Origin: Hyphomonas neptunium ATCC 15444
Lineage (GTDB): Bacteria > Pseudomonadota > Alphaproteobacteria > Caulobacterales > Hyphomonadaceae
Assembly (NCBI RefSeq): GCF_000013025.1
Contig: NC_008358.1
Coordinates: 1,860,001 to 1,924,000 of the forward strand
Direction: 5' to 3'
Length of the DNA stretch: 64,000 bases
Program-made: the position numbers and the translations under genes
Shown here: piece by piece, positions 45,923 to 55,142 of the stretch
Layout: each line of letters begins with the position of its first letter
How positions within the stretch are numbered: position 1 is the first letter of the stretch
The notes under the pieces: model-generated
Told to the model about the DNA's origin: nothing
The model's database searches: none
Seen by the model: only the letters and a program-made list of their open reading frames with translations

Positions 45923-47131
45923 ATGACAACTTCCTCACCGGCGTCTCGCTATACCGCTGTGGCCATTGCCCTTCATTGGGCCATGGCCATCCTTCTCCTC
46001 TTCATGATCTGGCTTGGCTGGAACATGGACGACAACGAGGTCCGGTATCAGCTGCACAAATCGGTGGGGATTACGCTTTTGTTTCTGACAGTCGCCAGGA
46101 TTGTCTGGCGGCTGCTCAACCCGCCGCCGCCTCTGGCGTCAGACATGAAGCCCTATGAGCAGAAGCTCTCTCACGCCGTTCACATCGCGTTTTACGCCAT
46201 GATGGTCATCATTCCGCTGGCCGGCTGGCTGCTGGTGTCCATCTCGCCCTTCCAGATTTCGACGGTGCTTTATGGCGCGGTCGACTGGCCCCACCTGCCG
46301 TTCACATCCGGCCTCCAGCAGGGCAATGAACTCCTCCACGCCGTCGTGGAGAATGTTCACTCCAAAGGCGCCTGGGTCATTATCACTTTGCTCGGCCTGC
46401 ATGTTGCCGGCGCGGTGAAGCATGAAATCAGCGGCGAGGACGGTGTGCTCAAGCGCATGATCCCTGGCCTTTTTGGCAAGGCCGCTCCGCCATCTCCGCC
46501 CGCGCGCGGGGCCGTTATCGCTTTCGGCAGCAGTGTTATCCTCTTCGCTCTCATTGCCGCCATTCCGCTCATTGGCTCAGGGGGCGCCAGAGGCAGCGCA
46601 GCCCCAGCAGGGGGCACCGGCGCCGAGACAAACGGCAACTGGACGGTCGATTACGCTACCTCCGAGATACGCTTCTCCGGCCTTTATGACGGCAAACCCT
46701 TTGAGGGCGTTTTCGACACCTGGAACGCAGATGTCGCCTTTTATCCTGAAGATCTCCCCGCCTCTGCCGTTTCGGTTACCGTCGATACAGCCAGCGTCGC
46801 CACGGGAACCAAACTTTATGATTCCACCCTGCGCGAAGCGGAATGGTTCAACACCGCCGCCTTCCCGCAAGCCACCGTCCTGCTTTCGGACTTCCAGAGC
46901 ACAGGCGGCGAAACATACTCGGCGACAGCGACGATGACGCTTAAAGGCAAGGAAACCAGCGCACCTCTGACATTCGAACTCAAGATCGACGGCGACCGCG
47001 GTGACCTTGAAGGCAAAGCGGTCTTCTCGCGTAAAGCGCTGGATCTCGGCCAGGTGTCAGATGCAGGCGGCAGCTGGGTCTCTGACGAGATCGCGGTTGA
47101 AGTCAAAGGCACGGCAACCCGCAACAACTGA
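45923..47131 (+). CDS. Cytochrome b561-YceI fusion protein
   Basis: 402 residues. Residues 1-180 form a four-helix CybB-type cytochrome b561 with candidate haem-ligand histidines in ALHWAMAILLL (about 17), YQLHKSVGITLL (about 45), SHAVHIAFYAMM (about 90) and LLGLHVAGAVKHE (about 155-163). A fifth hydrophobic segment (about 195-213) is followed by a complete extracytoplasmic YceI domain (about 232-400). The fusion, next to a free YceI lipoprotein, suggests electron exchange between membrane quinol and a lipid-binding carrier. Such fusions are known in other proteobacteria, but their role is unproven. Confidence 0.9.
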   Translation: MTTSSPASRYTAVAIALHWAMAILLLFMIWLGWNMDDNEVRYQLHKSVGITLLFLTVARIVWRLLNPPPPLASDMKPYEQKLSHAVHIAFYAMMVIIPLAGWLLVSISPFQISTVLYGAVDWPHLPFTSGLQQGNELLHAVVENVHSKGAWVIITLLGLHVAGAVKHEISGEDGVLKRMIPGLFGKAAPPSPPARGAVIAFGSSVILFALIAAIPLIGSGGARGSAAPAGGTGAETNGNWTVDYATSEIRFSGLYDGKPFEGVFDTWNADVAFYPEDLPASAVSVTVDTASVATGTKLYDSTLREAEWFNTAAFPQATVLLSDFQSTGGETYSATATMTLKGKETSAPLTFELKIDGDRGDLEGKAVFSRKALDLGQVSDAGGSWVSDEIAVEVKGTATRNN

Positions 47132-47191
47132 CGGGCGCCATCCGCGATGCTACGCATTGACGGCGATTAGCCCAGTGCTAAGCGAGAAGCC

Positions 47192-48133
47192 ATGTCCGCG
47201 CCCGTCGTCCCGATCCTGCCCGAAACTGTCGCCCTGGCGGTGGAAATCCTGAGCGGTGGCGGGCTTGTCGCCATGCCGACGGAGACCGTCTACGGCCTTG
47301 CCGCGGATGCCGCCAACCCGGACGCCGTCGTCCGTCTGTACCAGGCCAAGGGCCGTCCGCGCTTCAATCCGCTGATCGCTCACGTCTCAGGGACGGAAAT
47401 GGCATCGCGGGAAGCGGTATTCTCGCCCCTGGCAGAGCGTCTTGCCGAGAAATTCTGGCCAGGCCCGCTTACCCTTGTGTTACCGGTCAATCCGAATGGA
47501 ACCGTCTGCGACCTTGCCCGCTCCGGCCTCCAGACAGTTGGCCTTCGCTGCCCCTCGCATCCCGCAGCCAACGCACTGATCACCGAATTCGGCCGCCCCG
47601 TTGTCGCCCCTTCTGCCAATCGCTCCGGTCATGTAAGCCCAACGCGCGCAGAGCATGTTGCCGCCGACCTCTCAGACCGGATTGATCTGATCCTGGATGG
47701 CGGTCCCTGCGATGTCGGGATCGAGTCAACAATCCTCGCGGTTGAGGGCGAAACCGCAACGCTGTTGCGCTCAGGCGCAATTCCCAGCGACGTGCTCGAA
47801 ACCTTCATCGGAAAATCTCTGGAACGGGCCAGCGGATTGGCAATCTCGGCGCCCGGTATGCTCAAATCCCATTATGCGCCCAACGCGCAGCTCCGCCTCG
47901 ACGCAGCCGCGCCGGAAGCGGGAGAAGGGTATCTGGGGTTTGGCCCTGGCGTGCGCGAGGGGCTAAACCTCTCACCCGAGGGAGACCTCGCAGAGGCCGC
48001 GACCAAGCTGTTTGCCATGCTGCGCGCGCTTGATGCACGGTTTGACCGCATCGCCATAGCCCCCATCCCGTGGGAAGGGCTCGGCGAAGCTATCAACGAC
48101 AGGCTGGCACGCGCGGCTTACCGCGACAATTGA
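47192..48133 (+). CDS. tsaC: L-threonylcarbamoyladenylate synthase (Sua5/TsaC type)
   Basis: 313 residues. Makes threonylcarbamoyl-AMP from Thr, bicarbonate and ATP for the t6A modification of tRNAs that read ANN codons. The YrdC domain (about 1-205) has PTETVYGLAADA (about 29-40), KGRPRFNPLIAHV and PSANRSGHVSPT. A C-terminal Sua5 domain (about 225-310) is present, so it is the long Sua5 form. GAGAAG lies before the ATG. Confidence 0.94.
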   Translation: MSAPVVPILPETVALAVEILSGGGLVAMPTETVYGLAADAANPDAVVRLYQAKGRPRFNPLIAHVSGTEMASREAVFSPLAERLAEKFWPGPLTLVLPVNPNGTVCDLARSGLQTVGLRCPSHPAANALITEFGRPVVAPSANRSGHVSPTRAEHVAADLSDRIDLILDGGPCDVGIESTILAVEGETATLLRSGAIPSDVLETFIGKSLERASGLAISAPGMLKSHYAPNAQLRLDAAAPEAGEGYLGFGPGVREGLNLSPEGDLAEAATKLFAMLRALDARFDRIAIAPIPWEGLGEAINDRLARAAYRDN

Positions 48134-48143
48134 TGAAGCAGCC

Positions 48144-48356
48144 TCAGCCGCCCATGATGTCTTCTTTAAGAACCGTCATCATGAACTGGTAAGAGGTCTC
48201 ACCCTCATCTTCGTCCTTGTAGACGACGGCGATGAACTCGGCGCCGAGATACACCTCGACGGAATCGTCGGTCTTCTGGCGCGCAAGCAGGCGAAGACCG
48301 GGATGAAGTTTTTCCTTGAGATAGGCCTCAAGACGCAATGTTTCTTCGCGCTCCAT
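48144..48356 (-). CDS. DUF3126 family small protein
   Basis: 70 residues, acidic, with the DUF3126 pattern LEAYLKEKLHPGLRLLARQKTDDS-type N-terminus and VYLGAEFIAVVYKDEDEGE core. DUF3126 proteins are small, widespread in alphaproteobacteria and of unknown function. It lies directly downstream of cysE on the same strand, an arrangement I recall from other alphaproteobacteria. Its 3' end is 10 bases from the convergent tsaC stop. Confidence 0.88.
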   Translation of the reverse strand: MEREETLRLEAYLKEKLHPGLRLLARQKTDDSVEVYLGAEFIAVVYKDEDEGETSYQFMMTVLKEDIMGG

Positions 48357-48448
48357 GGCGGCACTCCTTGTTTTATCTGGACTAGCTGGCGGGAACCTAG
48401 TCAGTTTCGCTCACAGTGCAATGCACGGGCTGCAAGCGGCTGTGAAGG

Positions 48449-49258
48449 TTATTCTGCCGAAGTTTCGGGGATTGCCTGATCCATGCTCTGCGCAGGCTGG
48501 CAGCACGCCGGTCCCGCAACAATCTTTGCTGGCACACCGGCAACGGTGCACCGCGCCGGAACATCTTTGAGCACCACACTGCCGGCTGCCACCTTGGCCT
48601 CGTCGCCAATGGAGATATTGCCGAGGATCTTCGCGCCCACCGAAAGCAGCACACCGCGCCCGATCTTGGGGTGGCGATCACCCACTTCCTTGCCGGTTCC
48701 GCCGAGCGTAACCCCATGAAGCAACGAGCAGCCATCGCCAACAATCGCCGTCTCACCGATCGTGATGCCGGAGGCATGATCCAGCATTACCGCGCGCCCG
48801 ATCCGCGCTGCCGGGTGAATATCCACATCGAAAAGCTCCGACGCCCGGCTCTGGAAATGAAACGCCAGCGTCTCCCTGCCCTGCCGCCACAGCTCGTGTG
48901 CAATCCGGTGCGTCTGAAGCGCCAGGAAGCCCTTGAAAAACAGGAAAGGCTGCAACATCCCGCGTGCTGCCGGGTCACGCTCCAGAACGGCCTGCATATC
49001 GCTTTCGGCAAACTCGATCAGGCCCGGCGCGCTGTCATAAACGGCCGAAAGAATGTGCCGCACCTGCTGGGGGCCCATGCCCGGCCCGGAGAGCTTCTCC
49101 GCCAGATGAAAGGACAATGCTTGCCCCAAAGTGGCATGCGAAAGGATCGCGGCGTTGAGATAGCTCGCCAGCGTTGGCTCCTCGGCCGCAGCCGCCTGCG
49201 CCTCAAAACGCAGCCTTTTCCAGGGCGGAGGGGGGGCGCCGATGTCAGGATTTTCCAT
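48449..49258 (-). CDS. cysE: Serine O-acetyltransferase
   Basis: 269 residues. Transfers acetyl from acetyl-CoA to L-serine, giving O-acetylserine for cysteine synthesis. The N-terminal helical domain (about 1-145) is followed by a left-handed parallel beta-helix of hexapeptide repeats. DHASGITIGETAIVG (about 163-177) holds the catalytic Asp/His, and VGDRHPKIG the second His. The C-terminal tail ends in an Ile-rich flexible region, typical of the part that binds cysteine synthase or the feedback inhibitor. The ATG at 49258 is preferred: AAGAGG is upstream. Confidence 0.93.
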   Translation of the reverse strand: MENPDIGAPPPPWKRLRFEAQAAAAEEPTLASYLNAAILSHATLGQALSFHLAEKLSGPGMGPQQVRHILSAVYDSAPGLIEFAESDMQAVLERDPAARGMLQPFLFFKGFLALQTHRIAHELWRQGRETLAFHFQSRASELFDVDIHPAARIGRAVMLDHASGITIGETAIVGDGCSLLHGVTLGGTGKEVGDRHPKIGRGVLLSVGAKILGNISIGDEAKVAAGSVVLKDVPARCTVAGVPAKIVAGPACCQPAQSMDQAIPETSAE

Positions 49259-49330
49259 TGGGGCAGCCTCTTCATGTCTTCTGTTGGAGGTGAGATGGCA
49301 TCGCAAAAGCGATGTTTCAATTCCTTTTGC

Positions 49331-52300
49331 CTATTCTGCCGGTTGCGGTCTTGGCGGCGGCCTGTAGCCAAACAGCCTGCGGATCGGCTTCATTGTCATG
49401 ATCCGGAAGACCGCCGGCGTGAAATAAAGCCCGATCAGCGCCGATCCGCCGACGCCGCCCGCAATCCCGGCTGCCAGCGGCATCCAGAACGTATCGCCCG
49501 TCAGCAGGATCGGCACAAATCCGCCCATCGTGGTCAGGGTCGTGGCAATGATGTGCCGGGTGGCATCCATCACCACCTCGCGCTGCGCAATAACATCATC
49601 CGCCATCGCATCTTCATCCGCCTTGAGCAGAGAAAGCACGACGATGGAACTGTTGATCGCAATCCCGAAGAGCCCAAGGCTGCCCACAATCGCATTGAAC
49701 CCGAACGGCAGATTGAACAGCCACACCCCGAAAAAGGCGTAGAACACCGAGATCACACCGGTCGCCACAATCAGCAGCATCATCCGGAATGAATTGAAAA
49801 CCAGCGTGATCGCCCCGGCCATGACCAGCATGAGCGGAATGCCAACCCCTGCCAGGTTCCCGACTGCCTCCCCGGAATTTTCCGCCTCGCCCCCGATCAG
49901 CATGTCGTATTCCGCCGGCAGAACAAACCCGCTCACCGCCAGCCGTTCCTGAAACTGCGCCAGCGTCGGCGCCGGGAGCGTGTACGGATCAAGATACGCC
50001 AGGATCTGGTTGGTGCGCAGCCCGTCGCGGCGCGAAATCGTCGCTGTTTTCGGCGTCAGCTCCATTGCGCCCAGCGCAGAAATCGGCGTTCCCGTTGCGC
50101 CCGGCATGGCCCCGATGGTCTTGGATTGAAGGTCTGACAGCGACTGCCGCCGGCTGTCCGATCCGATAATGCGAACCGGCAGTTCCTCGGTCCCCTCCAG
50201 GATAGACCCTGCCCGGATGCCCTCAAGCTCGGTATTCAGATTGGTCGCCAGATCCGCCAGGCGCGATCCTGCAAGCGCCGCTGCTGCCTCATCCGCGTTC
50301 AGCCGCAATGTCGGCGCACCCAGCTGCAGAGACCCGACCGTATACGTAACACCCGGCGTTTCGCTCAGGATCGTGCGCAATTCGTTGCCCAGCCTGTTGA
50401 GCGTTTCCAGATCAGGCCCGCGCAGGATCAGCTCGATCGGCGCATCCGCCGGTGGCCCCTGCTCGAACGGCAAGGCGAGAAAACGCGCCGACGGAAACTC
50501 CTGCCGCACGCGCCGCTGCACATCATCGACGATCTCGTGCGTGCGCTCGGCGCTGTCGAGCTGCACCCAGCCCGAAGCAAAACCTTCCACACCCTGCGTA
50601 TTGTTGATGATATTGTAGTAGACCCGCGGCGAAGGCTCCCCGAGCACCCAGGTCACGGATTTGACACCCTCCGTTTCGAGGATGAATTCCGTCGCACGCC
50701 GGGTCACCTCCTCGGCGTCTGCAATATCCGCCTCATTGGGAAGGTTCAGGACAACCTGGAACTGATCCCGCTCCGTAGGCGGAAAGAATTGCTGCGGCAG
50801 TGTGCTGGTCAGCACAAGCCCCACAATCGCCGGCGCCAGGCCAATGAATATGCCCAGCGGCGGAAACCGCAACACGGCCTCAATCGTCCCCCGGTAGCCA
50901 TCCGAGATGAAATCGATGCTCACCCCGTCGCGCCACCACCGGCGCGTCCGGCGCACTTCCCCCTTCTCCCAGCTTCGCGTCCGGTCAAACCATCCCGCCA
51001 GCGCCGGAACAATCGTGATCGAAATCAGGAACGAGGCAGTGATCGAATAGATCACCGAGAGGCCAATCATGCCGATGAACTCACCGGCGGCGCCAGGCAG
51101 CATCGCAATCGGCGCAAATGCCAGAACCGTCGTCAGCGTCGATGCCGCCAGCGGCCCGGAAAGCTGTTTCAGGCTTTTCTGGATGGACTCCAGCCGCCCA
51201 TACCCCTTCGCCCGCCACTGATCGACATCATCAGCCACTACAATGGCATTATCGATCAACAGGCCGAGCGAGATAACCAGCCCCGTCACCGACATCTGAT
51301 GCAGCGGATGCCCGAACACGTTGAACAGGATCAGCACCAGCCCCACCGTCAGCGGCATCGCCAGACCCACCACGATCGCAGAGCGCCATCCCATCAGGAA
51401 GAACAGCACCAGAAAAACGATCAGCGCCGACATAAGAAGGTTCTCGGCCAGGCCGGTCAGCCGGCCATTTGTATACACGCTCTGGTCAAAGACGATTTCT
51501 GCAGCCAGACCCGGCGGCATGTTCACGGCAAAATCGGCAACAATCTTCCGCGCGCCATCGGACCATATGTCAACGCGCTGTTCAGGCGAGATATAGGCTG
51601 CGACCAGAACGGATCGGTGCCCGTTCTCATATGCTGCCCGTGTCGGGGGCTCCTGCAGCCCCTTCTCGATCCGCGCCACATCGCCCAGCCGCAACGAACT
51701 GCCATCTTCCCGCTGAAGAACGGGCACTTCGGCGATCCGGGAAATATTCGTGAACTCCCCCTCGACTTCGACGCCGATCGTCCCCCCATCCGTCCGCAGC
51801 CGCCCGGCGGGGTTCTTGGAGTCGGCCGCCAGCACAGCGCCCGCCGCCTGGCTGAACGACAGCCCCGCAGCAGAGAGCGCCTGCGCGTCCATGACAACGC
51901 GCACTTCTTCGGTCGGCATCCCGAATGTCTGCGTCAGCTCCGTCGCGTTCAGCCTCTGAAACCGGTCCTGAAGGTCCAGTGCCAGGCGCCGCATGATCGG
52001 CAGCGGCACATCTCCCTCGCCGGTCCAGGTGAGGGATACAATCATCGTGGCGGCGCCCACATATTGCCGCGTCACGTCCGGCGCGGATGCTCCGGGCGGA
52101 AACGAACTGCGCGCCTGTTCTACCTTTTGCCGGATAAGGGTCCAGGCATTGTCGACCTCTGTTTCAGACAGGTCTTCCTGAACGTCCAGCACCACCTGCG
52201 CGACACCGGCCCGTGAGATCGTATCGACCTGCGCGACCTCGGGCAGCTCCATCAATGCCGCTTCGAGCGGTTGCGCGACAAGCGCCTCCATCCGCTCGGC

Positions 52301-52459
52301 ATCTGCTCCGGGCAGGAATACCACCACGGTGCCAAACCGCTCGACGAGCGTCGGGTCTTCCTGCCGGGCCAGCGTCATCAAGGCGCCGCCACCCCCCAGC
52401 AGGATCACAAGGATCGCCAGGATCGTCAGGCGTGTATTTCTGAAGAATAGCGTGCTCAC
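49331..52459 (-). CDS. RND-family efflux pump, inner membrane transporter
   Basis: About 1042 residues, AcrB/MexB superfamily proton/drug antiporter. Twelve membrane helices are visible: one at the N-terminus (LTILAILVILLGGGGAL), five in the middle and six at the end, with two large periplasmic loops. TM4 contains LGLLIDNAIVVADDVDQW, with the two Asp of the proton relay. Sequence features such as VERFGTVVVFLPGADAERME resemble the multidrug subclass close to proteobacterial VexF/MdtB-like pumps more than AcrB itself. The GTG at 52459 is chosen because GGAG lies 8 bases upstream. It follows the adaptor gene by 18 bases. No outer-membrane factor is nearby. Confidence 0.92.
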   Translation of the reverse strand: MSTLFFRNTRLTILAILVILLGGGGALMTLARQEDPTLVERFGTVVVFLPGADAERMEALVAQPLEAALMELPEVAQVDTISRAGVAQVVLDVQEDLSETEVDNAWTLIRQKVEQARSSFPPGASAPDVTRQYVGAATMIVSLTWTGEGDVPLPIMRRLALDLQDRFQRLNATELTQTFGMPTEEVRVVMDAQALSAAGLSFSQAAGAVLAADSKNPAGRLRTDGGTIGVEVEGEFTNISRIAEVPVLQREDGSSLRLGDVARIEKGLQEPPTRAAYENGHRSVLVAAYISPEQRVDIWSDGARKIVADFAVNMPPGLAAEIVFDQSVYTNGRLTGLAENLLMSALIVFLVLFFLMGWRSAIVVGLAMPLTVGLVLILFNVFGHPLHQMSVTGLVISLGLLIDNAIVVADDVDQWRAKGYGRLESIQKSLKQLSGPLAASTLTTVLAFAPIAMLPGAAGEFIGMIGLSVIYSITASFLISITIVPALAGWFDRTRSWEKGEVRRTRRWWRDGVSIDFISDGYRGTIEAVLRFPPLGIFIGLAPAIVGLVLTSTLPQQFFPPTERDQFQVVLNLPNEADIADAEEVTRRATEFILETEGVKSVTWVLGEPSPRVYYNIINNTQGVEGFASGWVQLDSAERTHEIVDDVQRRVRQEFPSARFLALPFEQGPPADAPIELILRGPDLETLNRLGNELRTILSETPGVTYTVGSLQLGAPTLRLNADEAAAALAGSRLADLATNLNTELEGIRAGSILEGTEELPVRIIGSDSRRQSLSDLQSKTIGAMPGATGTPISALGAMELTPKTATISRRDGLRTNQILAYLDPYTLPAPTLAQFQERLAVSGFVLPAEYDMLIGGEAENSGEAVGNLAGVGIPLMLVMAGAITLVFNSFRMMLLIVATGVISVFYAFFGVWLFNLPFGFNAIVGSLGLFGIAINSSIVVLSLLKADEDAMADDVIAQREVVMDATRHIIATTLTTMGGFVPILLTGDTFWMPLAAGIAGGVGGSALIGLYFTPAVFRIMTMKPIRRLFGYRPPPRPQPAE

Positions 52460-52477
52460 CCCACCCACTCCGTACCG

Positions 52478-53665
52478 TCAGCCGCCGCTCGCCGCTTCGG
52501 CGCGCTGCACCTCTCGCGGCACGACCCTGGCGCCGGGAGTAACCCGCTGCAGTCCGTCCACAATAATCCGGTCGCCCGCTTCCAGCGGTCCGCGAACGAA
52601 AGCACGCTCCCCCGCGGGATACACCATCTCCACCAACCTCGGCTGAGCGCGCCAGCTTTCGTCTTCGCCTTCGCCCACCACGGCATAAACAGTCCACATG
52701 CCCCGATTGGCGCTCGCCAGGGCTTTGAGCGGCACCCAGAAACCCTTTTCTTCAAGCTTCCGCTCCATCTTCAGGCGAACAATCGAACCGGCAGGCACGC
52801 CTGTCGTCTCTGGTATGTCAAAAATCGCCGCAACGGTTCTCTGTGAGGGGTCCACAACGCCGGTAACACTTCTCAGTGGCGCATCGACCGGCCCGGTCTC
52901 CGCTTCCAGCGTATAAATGTCGCCGGGCACCAGTTCGGAAACTACGCGGGCAGAAACACCGATGCGTGCCTCCAGCGCCCCGCCCTCGACCAGCTCAAGA
53001 ATGGCTTGTCCGGGGCCGGCAATTGCGCCTTCATCTGCAAAGCGTGAAACAATCATCCCGTCATACGGCGCCGTAATGCTTGCCAGATCTATTTGCACAC
53101 GGATCGTATCCGCCTGCGCTTTGGCGGCATCGACGCGCGCCATGGCAGTGGCGGCCTGCGAAACAACTTCATCGACACGCTGCTGCGAAATATGCCCCTG
53201 CGCCTGAAGTTGGCGCTGGCGGTCAGCCGTATCCAGGGCCAGCTGGTGGGCGGACCGCGCCTCTTCAACAACAGCCTGCGATGAAGCCAGCTGCGCGCCA
53301 AGTCCGCGCGTGTCGAGGCGGGCTATGGTCTGGCCGGCCTTAACACGGTCGCCTACCCGAACATCAATCCGTTCGATCCGTCCCCCGGTCTGAAACCCCA
53401 GCCGGCTGGTGCGCCGCGCTTCGGCGATGCCCGTAAACAGTTCGTCTATGTCCAGCTCCGTCAGATACTCAACCGGAATGACGCTGACGGCCAACGGTTC
53501 GGGCTCGGCGATTGCGATCTTCGGCCCCTCTTCGCTTCGCAGCAGCGTCGCCGCGGCCAGAAGGCCAGCAATCACCAGCCCCATTAGAACGATGAAGACC
53601 AGCGCCTTGAGAACGGTCGGGCGGCGGCGGCTGGTGTCGGCTTCGTAGGGTGTCTCGTGGGTCAT
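52478..53665 (-). CDS. RND efflux periplasmic adaptor (membrane fusion protein)
   Basis: 395 residues. An N-terminal membrane anchor (about 18-40, LKALVFIVLMGLVIAGLLAAA) leads into the lipoyl half GFQTGGRIERIDVRVGDRVKAGQTIARLD (about 85-113 as a conserved block), a coiled-coil hairpin of about 60 residues, and beta-barrel domains (about 215-360). Function: bridge between the inner-membrane pump and an outer-membrane channel. The ATG overlaps the tetR stop (ATGA), so expression is translationally coupled to the regulator. Confidence 0.92.
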   Translation of the reverse strand: MTHETPYEADTSRRRPTVLKALVFIVLMGLVIAGLLAAATLLRSEEGPKIAIAEPEPLAVSVIPVEYLTELDIDELFTGIAEARRTSRLGFQTGGRIERIDVRVGDRVKAGQTIARLDTRGLGAQLASSQAVVEEARSAHQLALDTADRQRQLQAQGHISQQRVDEVVSQAATAMARVDAAKAQADTIRVQIDLASITAPYDGMIVSRFADEGAIAGPGQAILELVEGGALEARIGVSARVVSELVPGDIYTLEAETGPVDAPLRSVTGVVDPSQRTVAAIFDIPETTGVPAGSIVRLKMERKLEEKGFWVPLKALASANRGMWTVYAVVGEGEDESWRAQPRLVEMVYPAGERAFVRGPLEAGDRIIVDGLQRVTPGARVVPREVQRAEAASGG

Positions 53666-54363
53666 TGGCCGTGTCCGGAACAAGCGGGTGATACGGGAGC
53701 CGCGCACAGGCTGCGAAACAGCAGCGCGGCGTGAAACTGAATGAACCCTGCCGTGTCCGTGCCGCCCTGTGGTGTTGGAAGGCTTACGGGGAAACCCGGC
53801 AGATGGATCAGTAGCAGCGCAATGCCATGCATGGACGCCCAGAGGGATTTGGCGGCGATGAAAGGGTCAAATGAGGTGTCGAACACGCCAATTTCCTGGC
53901 CTTCGCGCACAAGCCCTACAACCACCATGAACGCTTGCCCTTTATGGCTTTGCTCAAACTCACACCAATAGGCGCCGTCATCGGCCTCTGCGGGCGCTTG
54001 CGTGGTCGAACTGAACGCCGCGGCATAGTGATGTGGCCGCGCAATCGCCGTCTCCACATATTTGGCAAAGCAGTGACGCACGCGCGCTTCAAATGGCAGG
54101 CTGGTCAGCGCCGCCTTGTCGATGGTCGACATCAGCCGCTCAAAAAACGACTCTTTCAGCTCGTCGAGCAGTTCTTCTTTCGAGCCGAAATACTTGTAGA
54201 TGGCAGCGGGCGAGTAATCGATCTCTTCGGCCAGCCGGCGGATCGACAGACCCGTTTCCCCCTCCGTGGAGAATACGCGTTCGGCAGCATCAAGAATGGC
54301 AGTTCGCACACGCTGGCGGCGGCGATCGGCCGGGCTTTCTTCTGGAAGGGCATCAGAATTCAA
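53662..54363 (-). CDS. TetR-family transcriptional regulator of the efflux operon
   Basis: 233 residues. The N-terminal HTH (about 16-66) contains RTAILDAAERVFSTEG, LSIRRLAEEIDYSPAAIYKYFGSKEELL, the TetR signature. The C-terminal ligand-binding domain is helical and belongs to the TetR_C_13/33-like group. Start is TTG, supported by GGAGA about 9 bases upstream; no in-frame ATG or GTG fits. It heads the operon tetR-adaptor-pump, and a perfect palindrome 30 bases upstream of its start is the likely operator, implying autorepression and drug-induced derepression. Confidence 0.92.
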   Translation of the reverse strand: MNSDALPEESPADRRRQRVRTAILDAAERVFSTEGETGLSIRRLAEEIDYSPAAIYKYFGSKEELLDELKESFFERLMSTIDKAALTSLPFEARVRHCFAKYVETAIARPHHYAAAFSSTTQAPAEADDGAYWCEFEQSHKGQAFMVVVGLVREGQEIGVFDTSFDPFIAAKSLWASMHGIALLLIHLPGFPVSLPTPQGGTDTAGFIQFHAALLFRSLCAAPVSPACSGHGQ

Positions 54364-54392
54364 GGCCGCACATCTCCACCGACGTTTATTTA

Positions 54393-54407
54393 GTGAACAG
54401 TGTTCAC
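54393..54407. promoter_or_regulatory. Predicted TetR operator
   Basis: GTGAAC (54393-54398), AGT, GTTCAC (54402-54407): a perfect 6-bp inverted repeat with a 3-base centre, flanked by AT-rich sequence. It lies 30 bases upstream of the tetR start, between it and the divergent nitroreductase gene. Size and symmetry suit a TetR dimer. Confidence 0.65.
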
Positions 54408-54503
54408 CAATAAGGTAATACGCCGATTAAGCATGTCTGACAAGCAATTCATTGGCCTGATTGAGCCTTTGCGGCGGGCGCCTGAAAAGGTAAGGCGTGG
54501 AGT

Positions 54504-55142
54504 GTGACAAAGCTCTTTCCCGATCCCCCGCCCCCAGGCTCCCCGCTGCTGGCTGCAAGGCCGGCCAACGCGGTCCGCAGCTTCCTTGCCTTGCGCAAAT
54601 CCGCCAACAAGCAGTTCCTGAGCGAACCCGGCCCGACAGCCGATGAGCTGGACCAGCTCCTCAGTATAGCTGCCCGCGTGCCCGACCACCGGAAGATGAC
54701 CCCCTGGCGCTTCATTACCTTCCAGGGCAATGCCCGGCAGGACTTCGGCAAGGCCCTCGCCACCATTGCCGGTCGCAAGCCCAATGCAGAATCGCGCGAC
54801 GTGGTCGAAGCTGCCGGACTGCTGCTTCGTGCGCCAACGGTCGTCGCAGTCATATCCGCGCCTGTCGATGATGGCCGCACGCCTGTGTGGGAGCAGGAGC
54901 TGTCGGCCGGAGCGCTCTGCTACAACCTGCTCCTCGCGGCCAACGCCAGCGGCTGGGGCGGCGTGTGGCTATCGGAATGGATCACCTTCAGTGAAGAGGT
55001 GGACGTCCTGTTGGGCCTCAAGCCAAACGAGCGTCTCGCAGGCTTCATCTACATTGGCACCGCGACAGCGTCCCCTCAGGAACGGATACGTCCAGACCTG
55101 TCCGGACTGGTCTCCGCCTGGTCTCCGGATGTCCCGGACTGA
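54504..55142 (+). CDS. Nitroreductase-family flavoprotein
   Basis: 212 residues, FMN-dependent nitroreductase fold. RSFLALRKSANKQFLS (about 25-40) contains the FMN-phosphate-binding Arg-Lys-Ser region; RVPDHRKMTPWRFI (about 58-71) and the GGVWLSE segment (about 151-157) are further conserved parts. It is divergent from tetR and shares the operator region, so it may be co-regulated. The GTG start is the only plausible one. The last 17 codons are made of a 10-bp-period DNA repeat (GTCC units), so the C-terminus (SGLVSAWSPDVPD) is probably not conserved. Confidence 0.88.
   Translation: MTKLFPDPPPPGSPLLAARPANAVRSFLALRKSANKQFLSEPGPTADELDQLLSIAARVPDHRKMTPWRFITFQGNARQDFGKALATIAGRKPNAESRDVVEAAGLLLRAPTVVAVISAPVDDGRTPVWEQELSAGALCYNLLLAANASGWGGVWLSEWITFSEEVDVLLGLKPNERLAGFIYIGTATASPQERIRPDLSGLVSAWSPDVPD

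Noticed and set aside
49299-49314. CATCGC-AAAA-GCGATG hairpin between cysE and the RND pump
   Set aside because: Short 6-bp stem without a T tract on the minus strand; insufficient for a terminator call.
50537-52216. A 559-codon plus-strand frame opposite the RND pump
   Set aside because: His/Arg/Gln-rich shadow of a well-supported transporter gene; no domain or start signal.
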